From assembly GCA_030448185.1 (NCBI GenBank), contig JAUJNL010000003.1, positions 1 to 64,000 of the forward strand: 64,000 nt of DNA. Reading direction: 5' to 3'. The stretch comes from Cytophagales bacterium (GTDB lineage Bacteria; Bacteroidota; Bacteroidia; Cytophagales; 172606-1). The position numbers were made by a program, and so were the translations under genes. The notes beneath the pieces were generated by a model that ran no database searches, had not been told where the DNA came from, and saw nothing but the letters and a program-made list of their open reading frames with translations. Of the stretch, positions 57,401-64,000 are shown piece by piece (position 1 is the stretch's first letter; each line of letters starts with the position of its first letter).

Positions 57401-57747
57401 GCCGCCGGGGTCAGTATGCCGAACGTAACGGTTCCCGTTTGCCATTCACGAACGTAATAGATTTAAGACTTCTCCAGGACTTCTTCCTAGAAACTAATGG
57501 CACGAAGCATACCTTACAGCTTAGCCTGGATGTATTCAACTTCACTAACTTATTGAATAAAGATTGGGGACGGCAATATTTTCTAACCAATGATAACTAT
57601 CGCTTAATTCAATATGTAAACTTGGGTAATGATAACAGGCCTAACTTCCAGTTTAATAAACCTAGTGGTAATATTTATAATATTGATGACTCCGGTTTCA
57701 ATAGTTCCCGCTGGCAGGCTCAGGTTGGAGTCCGGTACTCCTTCTAA
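54487..57747 (+). CDS. Large TonB-dependent receptor with carboxypeptidase-regulatory domain (Oar-like)
   Basis: Start at [19 protein letters not shown] (54487) gives 1086 residues; an earlier in-frame Met is less likely. Signal to VMGQG, then a carboxypeptidase-regulatory domain at about 25-110 ([19 protein letters not shown]). The plug follows ([61 protein letters not shown]). The long barrel ends with [13 protein letters not shown], with the terminal aromatic residue needed for Bam insertion. It resembles Oar-type receptors; the ligand is unknown. No SusD partner adjoins. Intact frame and a terminator just behind. Confidence 0.9.
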   Translation: [1086 protein letters not shown]

Positions 57748-57798
57748 TTCTTATTTCGCTCCGGTATATCTTTAACTAACTTCAATAATCCTTATGGT

Positions 57799-57836
57799 AA
57801 ACCCCTTGGCCAGCATCGGTCAAGGGTTTTTTTTAT
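57799..57836 (+). terminator. Terminator of the TonB receptor gene
   Basis: Stem AACCCCTTGGCC / GGTCAAGGGTT with small mismatches, followed by eight T residues. Confidence 0.75.
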
Positions 57837-57946
57837 TGCTCCTGCTTACATAAGTATTCACCTGATGGTATGGAAAGATAAATAGAAGGCTGAAACCCTT
57901 CGACGTCAGAGTTCGATATATAACAATGGACACCTGATTGGCAAGT

Positions 57947-58285
57947 ATGCCTCTCTTTATTCACCGGTATGGGTTACCAGTGCAGTCTGCTGTAGATCCA
58001 AACTGCCTCTCGGACGTTGAAATCGCCGATCTGAATAACGAAATCGCCGATCTGAATAACGAAATCGCCGATCTGAATAACGAAATCGCCGATCTGAACA
58101 TTGAATTCGCAGAATTCAATGTTCAGGTTGTAGAAAATGGTCTTTACACCAGCGGAACGGAGAAGCAGACCAGCACAGCAAATCTTTCATTGGGCGCTTT
58201 AAGCAGTCGTTTAGGAAACATAATTTCCGGGGAATCTCTTTTTACCCCTTTTGCTTTACCCTTAAAAAAGGTAGCTTTAGGTTAA
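57947..58285 (+). CDS. Hypothetical protein with EIADLNN heptad repeats
   Basis: 112 residues from ATG 57947. After a non-descript N-terminus the heptad E-I-A-D-L-N-N is repeated four times (last copy altered), giving hydrophobic Ile and Leu at a/d-like positions, a short coiled coil. The tail (TSTANLSLGALSSRLGNIISGESLF) has no known domain. The repeat is 21 bases and exact, in frame. It ends 10 bases before the next lipoprotein gene, so they could be co-transcribed. Whether it is translated is uncertain. Confidence 0.5.
   Translation: MPLFIHRYGLPVQSAVDPNCLSDVEIADLNNEIADLNNEIADLNNEIADLNIEFAEFNVQVVENGLYTSGTEKQTSTANLSLGALSSRLGNIISGESLFTPFALPLKKVALG
58019..58099 (+). repeat. 21-base tandem repeat, about four copies, next to a palindrome
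   Basis: The unit GAAATCGCCGATCTGAATAAC repeats exactly at 58019, 58040 and 58061, with a partial copy at 58082. It is followed by the perfect 15-base palindrome CTGAACATTGAATTC-GCA-GAATTCAATGTTCAG at 58094-58126. Confidence 0.9.
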
Positions 58286-58295
58286 ACCATTTACA

Positions 58296-58829
58296 ATGAA
58301 ACCGTTTATTTCAATAAAAGGGCTGGTCTTTATTCTTACAAGTTTATTACCGGTTAGCTCCTGCTCCCGTAGTAGCTCAGCATCAGGGAATGGAGACAAT
58401 TGGCAAAATCCGGTCATTTCTTGCCAGTTAAAACCACAGGAAGATCCCATCAGACAGTACCCCACCGGAACTTCTGCTCCTGCCGACGGGATGCAAGACT
58501 TTTGCCGGCGTATGCAAGACCGGTTCAGCCATTCAGGCCTCTCTCCTACCGAAGCTGCGGGTGTGTATGAGATTCTCCTCAAAAATCGTATCATTAATGA
58601 TGCTTCCTACGGGATGCCTGGTCCCGGTGCCGGGCCATCGAAGTCGTTGGACCTGACCGCGTATGAGCAAAGAATCGCCATCCGGAAAATGGCAGAGAAT
58701 AGTTATGAATTATTCTATTCCTATACCAACTGCGGTACCAACTACGAACATATAAAAATCACCCTGGAAGGCGAAAAAGTGAAGACGCAGGAACGAATAG
58801 AAGCCTGGAGTGGTTCATTTCCCTGCTAA
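58296..58829 (+). CDS. Hypothetical lipoprotein
   Basis: A 177-residue protein with signal KGLVFILTSLLPVSSC (lipobox VSSC, Cys23). The mature part has Cys at several sites (ISCQL, FCRRM, NCGTNY, FPC) that could form disulfides. A beta-like stretch ENSYELFYSYTNCGTNYEHIKITLEGEKVKTQERI resembles a compact periplasmic domain. No family was recognised. Intact. Confidence 0.65.
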   Translation: MKPFISIKGLVFILTSLLPVSSCSRSSSASGNGDNWQNPVISCQLKPQEDPIRQYPTGTSAPADGMQDFCRRMQDRFSHSGLSPTEAAGVYEILLKNRIINDASYGMPGPGAGPSKSLDLTAYEQRIAIRKMAENSYELFYSYTNCGTNYEHIKITLEGEKVKTQERIEAWSGSFPC

Positions 58830-58915
58830 ACGGCCTACATGCTAAATTATATCTAAGTCAATATCAATCATGCTAAATGAAAAGAACATAGATATTTTCT
58901 GATATCCAATGTCTT

Positions 58916-59117
58916 AAAAAAACCGTCATTGCGAACGAGGAACGAGTGAAGCAACCTCGAAGAGCTCAGCGAAGCTAATCTGTTTCGGAGCTACCGGAAA
59001 GATTACCTGTGTTATGCCCGTCTCGATTAGCTTTGCTGAGAACTATTGTCTTCGACGAGCCTTCGGGTTCTCACCGTAGGTAATAGTTGCTTCGTACCTC
59101 GCAATGACGGTTTTTTA
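58916..59117. repeat. CGTCATTGCGA palindromic element, copy 2
   Basis: It begins AAACCGTCATTGCGAACGAG and ends CCTCGCAATGACGGTTTTTT as inverted termini. Inside, AGCTCAGCGAAGCTAAT and its inverse ATTAGCTTTGCTGAGAA form a second stem with the same core as the unit at 50233. Shares its terminal words with copy 1 at 52391. Confidence 0.75.
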
Positions 59118-59239
59118 ATTATGCAAGTTGATTACTTTGTTTTATCACCGCTCCTTATCAGTATTTTACATCCATTCCATTGAGCATTTAATATTCAAAA
59201 TTTACCATTACCTCAGTCCGTTGCCTCGTTTGCCCATCA

Positions 59240-62200
59240 ATGTATCTATCTCATTCTGTTTTCCCAGTGAATCGCAAATACGTATCATTACTTATACTTC
59301 TTACCGTTATTCTGGAATCTGGCCGGGTACTAGCGCAATCCCCCGCGGGACGGCTCACCAATACGGGTGCTTTACGGGCAAAAGCTGCTCAATGGAAGAC
59401 AGAGTACGCTGTCAACCGGGAAAAAGCCTTGCAACTAGCCCGGAAACGAGGCTGGCCGGTCAAGCAACTATTGCCGGATGGTACAATAGTGAGTCTGGAG
59501 GGGCTTGATGAAAACGGGCAACCCGTGTATTATACTACGGACAATAACGTTCGGGCAGCCGCTACCACCCGCACCAATGGACTCTGGGCTGGCGGCTCCT
59601 TAGGCTTACACCTGAGTGGCAGCAGCGCGGCCCTGTCGGGAAAAATGGGTATCTGGGACGGAGGTCCGGTAAGGGCTACGCACCGCGAACTGACCGGAAG
59701 GCTCATTCAGCGGGATGCCGGAGCCGTAGTAGATCCCGGTACTGGTTCCAATCACGCGACCCACGTAGCCGGAACGCTGATTGCTAAAGGAGTAAATCCA
59801 CTGGCAAAAGGGATGGCCCATAATGCCACCAATCTGCAAGCGTATGACTTCAGCAATGATTTGTCGGAAATGGCTGCCGCCGCTTCCGGCTTGCTCCTTT
59901 CCAATCATTCTTACGGAACCCTGGCTGGTTGGCGCTTAAACGCAAGCCGGGCCGGCACCGCAACTGACCCGCAATGGGAATGGCTGGGCGACGTGGCAGT
60001 TAGTGATAAGGAAGACTGGCATTTTGGTTTTTATAACAATGATGCCCGTAGATGGGACGAAATTGCTTTTAATGCCCCCTATTACCTGCCCGTCAAATCG
60101 TCGGGTAATAACCGGAATTCGAACGGTCCGGCAATAGGGCAGCCCTATTGGCGACTCAAAAGCGGAGGCGGGTACGAACTGATTGCTTCCCGTTCGGAAA
60201 ATGTTAGTTCGAATAACACCTACGACATTATTTCTACCTATGGCAATGCCAAAAATATTCTGACGGTTGGGGCGGTTGATCCCATTCCCGGTGGGTCCAA
60301 TCAAGCCGAAGACATCCGGATCTCGTCTTTCAGCAGTTGGGGACCCACCGACGACGGACGGATTAAACCGGATATCGTAGCAAACGGGATAGCTGTTACT
60401 TCTTCAGGCAGTAACTCCGACGATACCTACGTAACCCTCAATGGCACGTCTATGGCGGCTCCCAACGTAACGGGTACCCTGCTGCTGTTGCAGGAACATT
60501 ACGCCAACCATCGGGAGGGCGTTTTTATGCGGGCCGCCACCCTCAAAGGATTGGCCATTCACACGGCTGATGAAGCCGGAAGCAGTCCCGGACCCGATTA
60601 CCAGTATGGCTGGGGCCTGCTCAACGCCGAAAAAGCCGCTAAAGTAATCACTAACGCGGATAGTACGCACTTACTGGCTGAAAGGAGCCTCGCGCAAGGA
60701 GAAACATACACCCTGCCGGTAACCGCTTCCGGTAAAGGTCCACTGGTGGTCACTATTTCCTGGACCGACCCACCGGGAACCGTGCTTTCTGCTACTACTG
60801 CCAACCTCAATAACCGTACGCCCCGCCTGGTTAATGATCTTGACGTCCGGCTTTGGGAAGCCAATAACACCTTTTTGCCCTGGACCTTAAATCCGGTAGT
60901 ACCTGATGCCGCCGCTACCACCGGCGACAATATCCGCGACAATGTCGAACAAATATTGGTTGCCAACCCGATTCCCGGTAAAGTGTATACCATCCGGATT
61001 GCGCACAAGAATACCCTGCAAAACGCTTCGCAGGCTTATTCTCTTTTAGTAAGCGGAATTGGCGGCAAACCCTACTGCGCACCAGCCTCCCTTCCCGGCA
61101 CGGGCAGCCGCATTGAGAAAGTAACCTTCGGGGAGATTAATAACTCATCCGCTACTGAATGCCAAACCTTTACTGACTTCACCCGCTTCTCGGCTACAGC
61201 CGCTACCGGACAAATAGTACCGGTAACGATTACTGTAGGTTCCTGCGGCAGTGCGGGCAGCAGTATCACCAAAGTATATGCCGACTGGAATGGCAATGGT
61301 ACTTTCACGGATGCCAACGAACAACTAGCTGTTTCGGAAGTGTTGGCGGGCAATGCCACCTTTACAACCAATATTACCGTTCCGATGGGCATAACCGCTG
61401 GTAATGCTACCCGGCTCCGGGTGGTAACTGCGGCTACTACGGATGCCTCAAAAGTAAATCCTTGCGGGAGTGGTGCTCCGGGTGAAACTGAAGAGTATAC
61501 GCTGCGTTTTGTCCGCCCGGCCAATGATGTGGGTGCCGTTACGCTGATCGCTCCGGACCTTTCGCTGTGCGCCGGACCAGTGCCGAATGTTACCGTTACG
61601 ATCCGGAACCTGGGTTCTGCCACGCAAACTACCATACCCGTCGCAGTCACGATCCGTAATGGGCAAGGCCAGGAGCTAGGTGTACTGAGAGGAATTTTTA
61701 CCGGCATCCTACTGCCTTTCGGGGAAGGGAAAGTAACGCTGCCCGGAAATTTTAATGCAGCAGCGGGGGACCAGCTTACCTTCACGATCCGCACTAACTT
61801 GACTAACGACCAGGACTCAGGCAATAATACTGTACAGGAAACGAGGTTCGTCAGCAGCACCCCTCCCCCATCAGCCGCTTCGGCTACCATCTGCGCGGGT
61901 GATTCGGTGCAGTTGCAAGCTACCGGAGATGGTACGCCGTTCTGGTACGATTCACCCGACAGCCAGACTCCGATTGCCACGGGTAAGCAGACTCGCACCG
62001 CCGTAAAACCCGCTGCTCAAACGTATTATGTAGCCCTTAATGATTGGAATGGCAGCATTGGCCCAGTCTCTAAAAATACCTTTGGCGGCGGTACCTACGG
62101 CGGCAATTTCGGTCCGCAGCCGCTGATTACCACCCAGGTTCCGCTGGTGCTGGAAAGTGCCCGGTTGTATATCGGAAACCCCGGCCGGATTACTTTTACC

Positions 62201-63325
62201 GTGGAAACGCCTACCGGAATCGCCATCACCAGCACTACCCTGGACGTAGCTGCCACCCGTAACCCTGCGGTACCAGCCGGCAATGTATCCGGGCAGCTGG
62301 CCGATGACCCCAACGACCAAGGGGCTGTTTATCCACTTAATTTAACCATTCCAACTCCTGGCTCCTACCGGATCAGTATTGCTTACGAAAATGGGGCGTC
62401 TATCTTCCGCAGCAATGCCGGCGTAAGTGGCTACCCGTTTCAAATTCCCCACGTACTTTCTATAGGTGGCGCATTCTTTACTGGCAATACCATTACCAAT
62501 TCGTGGTACTACTTTTATGACCTCAAGGTAAAATCACCCGGTTGCGCCAGTGCCCGAACGCCGGTGAATGCTACCCTGATCGCCGCTCCGCCTCCTACGG
62601 CAGTCCTTAGTGGAGGAGCTAGTATTTGCGAAGGAATAGATACGACCCTTACCGTTACGCTAATCGGTACGCCGCCCTGGAACCTGACCTATGCCCGGGA
62701 TACGATTCTAAAGACTATTACGGGCATTACGGCTTCGCCTTACCGCTTCCGGGTCTCTGAAGCGGGTACGTATCGATTGATCAGCCTGACTGATGCCCGG
62801 AGTTGCCCGGTTTCCCGGCTCAATGGCAATGCCGTGATTACGCTACATCCTACCCCACCCCTACTATTACCGTTTCTGGTTTTACCCTAACTGCCAGCAG
62901 AGGGGCCCGGTACCAGTGGTATCTGGATGGGGTTGCCTTAAACCAGAATATAGGCAATCAGATCACGGCTTTCCGGCCGGGTAAGTATGCGGTAGAAGTC
63001 ACCAATGACAGCGGCTGCCGGTCTCGTTCCCCGGAAGTAACGGTGCTGGATACGGGTCAACGTACGATTAGTCAGGCAGCGTTGGTTCTTTTTCCCAACC
63101 CGGCTGCGGATGTTTTCCGGATTAAGTTTTCCCAGCCGCCGGCTCCGGTTGAAAAAATCATCCTGACTGATATGGCAGGCAGAGAGATCAACCGCTGGAA
63201 CCAACCCTCCGTTGACCCTTACGGTGAGATGCAGTTTGATTGCCCGGCCTATTCCAGCCGGATATTATATAGTATGGATTCATACCGGAGACCAGAAGTT
63301 GACCCTACGATTGGTAAAACAGTAG
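59240..63325 (+). CDS. Secreted multidomain subtilisin (S8) with type IX secretion sorting domain (two frame changes)
   Basis: Signal peptide (1-33, ending RVLAQ), then an S8 peptidase with the triad Asp140 (GIWDGGPVR), His175 (NHATHVAGT) and Ser404 (NGTSMAAP). Next come a P-domain-like sandwich (about 490-610), a GEVED domain (VYADWNGNGTFTDANEQL, GETEEYTLRF), a CARDB-like module (NDVGAVTLIAPDLSLC) and Ig-like parts. The frame breaks near 62855 (C run) after TLHP. It resumes with YPTPTITVSGFTLTASRG and leads to the type A sorting domain LVLFPNPAADVFRIKF. A second break near 63238 restores the true end GYYIVWIHTGDQKLTLRLVKQ-stop at 63323-63325. Exported by T9SS as a surface or extracellular protease. 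Confidence 0.88.
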
Positions 63326-63328
63326 GAG

Positions 63329-63543
63329 GTAAGAAGGAGGAAAAAGGAGTAGCAGTGGCAGCAGCAGTTGGCAGTCGCAGAATGCTCTTCTGTTCCCCGG
63401 TTAAATAGGAGGCAATAGTTAATGGATATTTCTTACTACACTTCAGACATTACGCATAACGTCTCTACTTCTTACTTCTGTCTTCTCACTCCTATTTCCT
63501 GCCGCTGCTGCTGCCACTGCTACTCCTTTTTCCTCCTTCTTAC
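63329..63543. repeat. 39-base inverted repeat flanking a purine/pyrimidine-rich loop
   Basis: The left arm (63329-63367, GTAAGAAGGAGGAAAAAGGA...) is an exact inverse of the right arm (63505-63543). The 137-base loop has further GGAGGCAAT and CTTACTTCTG words. It follows the subtilisin stop by three bases and may also end its transcript. Confidence 0.8.
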
Positions 63544-63584
63544 CTCTTACTTCCGAAATCCGCCATCCACCTTCCGATATTCTT

Positions 63585-64000
63585 TCAGTCTTCATCCATC
63601 CCTTTGGCGATGAGTTCAGAGGCTTCCTGTTTGTCGCCTTTGTCGGCGTGCAGGCTATCCTGCTTCGCTTTGCCTTCGGGCTGGTATACCAGCTCAATTA
63701 ATATCGGGAAATGGTCGGACCCATATTTAGGTAACCGCTCCAGCCGGGCCAGCCGGAACCGGGGATCGTAAAAGACATGATCAAGCGGGTAGCGGAAGAT
63801 GGGTACGAATACGCTGTACGTGTTGTAAAATCCCCTTCCCTTGCGGGGGTCCAGCAATCCGCTGATGCGTTGAAAAAGATTGGTGGTGTGCGACCATCCG
63901 ACATCATTCAGGTCCCCGGCCACAATACTGGCTAAGGGGGATGCCTTAGCCATTTTTCCCACCATCAGCAATTCGGCTTCCCGTTCGTCGGTGTGCTTCA
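63585..64000 (-). CDS. Endonuclease/exonuclease/phosphatase family protein (5' end beyond window)
   Basis: The frame is open to base 64000, so only the C-terminal ~138 residues are seen. EEP fold markers are IVAGDLNDVGWSH (Asp and Asn of the active site), YPLDHVFYDPRF, and the final GSDHFPILIELV with the catalytic Asp-His pair. Members cut DNA, phosphoinositides or other phosphodiesters; this subgroup in Bacteroidota is usually membrane-tethered at its N-terminus, which is not visible here. The C-terminal 40 residues are charged and probably flexible. Confidence 0.82.
   Translation of the reverse strand, partial: KHTDEREAELLMVGKMAKASPLASIVAGDLNDVGWSHTTNLFQRISGLLDPRKGRGFYNTYSVFVPIFRYPLDHVFYDPRFRLARLERLPKYGSDHFPILIELVYQPEGKAKQDSLHADKGDKQEASELIAKGMDED

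Noticed and set aside
58019-58099. Possible CRISPR-like array
   Set aside because: Units abut with no spacers and are 21 bases; this is a simple tandem coding repeat.
1-64000. Prophage, integron or intact insertion sequence
   Set aside because: No integrase, transposase, capsid or terminase-like protein was recognised on either strand.

Overview
The window is chromosomal DNA from a member of the Bacteroidota, most likely a Cytophagales / Spirosomaceae-type soil or water bacterium. This placement is an inference. It rests on a SusC/SusD pair with an ECF sigma/FecR regulator, a type IX secretion sorting domain on a secreted subtilisin, the order parA-parB-DUF5683-dapB, several TonB-dependent receptors with carboxypeptidase-regulatory N-termini, many tiny lipoproteins, and the lack of clear Shine-Dalgarno sequences. 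No tRNA, rRNA, CRISPR array, prophage or intact insertion sequence was seen.

Layout. 1-11.3 kb is mixed housekeeping: a partial TonB-type receptor, an HMA-AraC fusion regulator, a broken MATE transporter, an adenylate cyclase, an L-type lectin, RluD and a PLP desulfhydrase-like enzyme that share one start tetranucleotide, small lipoproteins, and phosphatidylserine synthase. 11.8-31.0 kb is one co-oriented minus-strand polysaccharide utilisation locus (PUL). Read in the direction of transcription it is ECF sigma, FecR anti-sigma, SusC with an STN signalling domain, SusD, sulfatase, sulfatase relic, sulfatase, sulfatase, a GH31 enzyme with a CBM9-like N-terminus, a beta-propeller glycosidase and a fourth sulfatase. 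The logic is import of a sulfated glycan by SusCD, transcription control through STN-FecR-sigma, and periplasmic or surface desulfation and trimming.

31.2-37.6 kb is accessory: a PepSY membrane protein lacking its first helix, an SRAP protein that has lost its usual catalytic residues, a strange interleaved duplication of that gene's 3' end, an ECF sigma gene paired with a membrane protein that fuses an anti-sigma-like N-terminus to a trypsin-like protease, a mini-protein with a HERIH motif, and a nuclease A inhibitor homologue. 37.7-41.1 kb is the dapB / DUF5683 / parB / parA block. 42.0-47.7 kb holds an OppA-type lipoprotein and a siroheme module (siroheme-dependent reductase, SUMT, precorrin-2 dehydrogenase). 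47.8-64 kb contains DUF4112, a D-2-hydroxyacid dehydrogenase, DinB, an SBF-like transporter, beta-carbonic anhydrase, SelD, a large TonB receptor, a heptad-repeat protein, a secreted multidomain subtilisin with a sorting domain, and an endonuclease/exonuclease/phosphatase protein cut by the window end.

Two global points. First, at least fourteen genes, some of them normally conserved housekeeping genes, are split by single-base frame changes, often in G, C or T runs. This looks like consensus error rather than mass gene death, so frame-disrupted genes are given here as full-length loci. Second, the intergenic spaces carry several different families of short palindromic or word-like repeats, at least two of them present more than once in the window.
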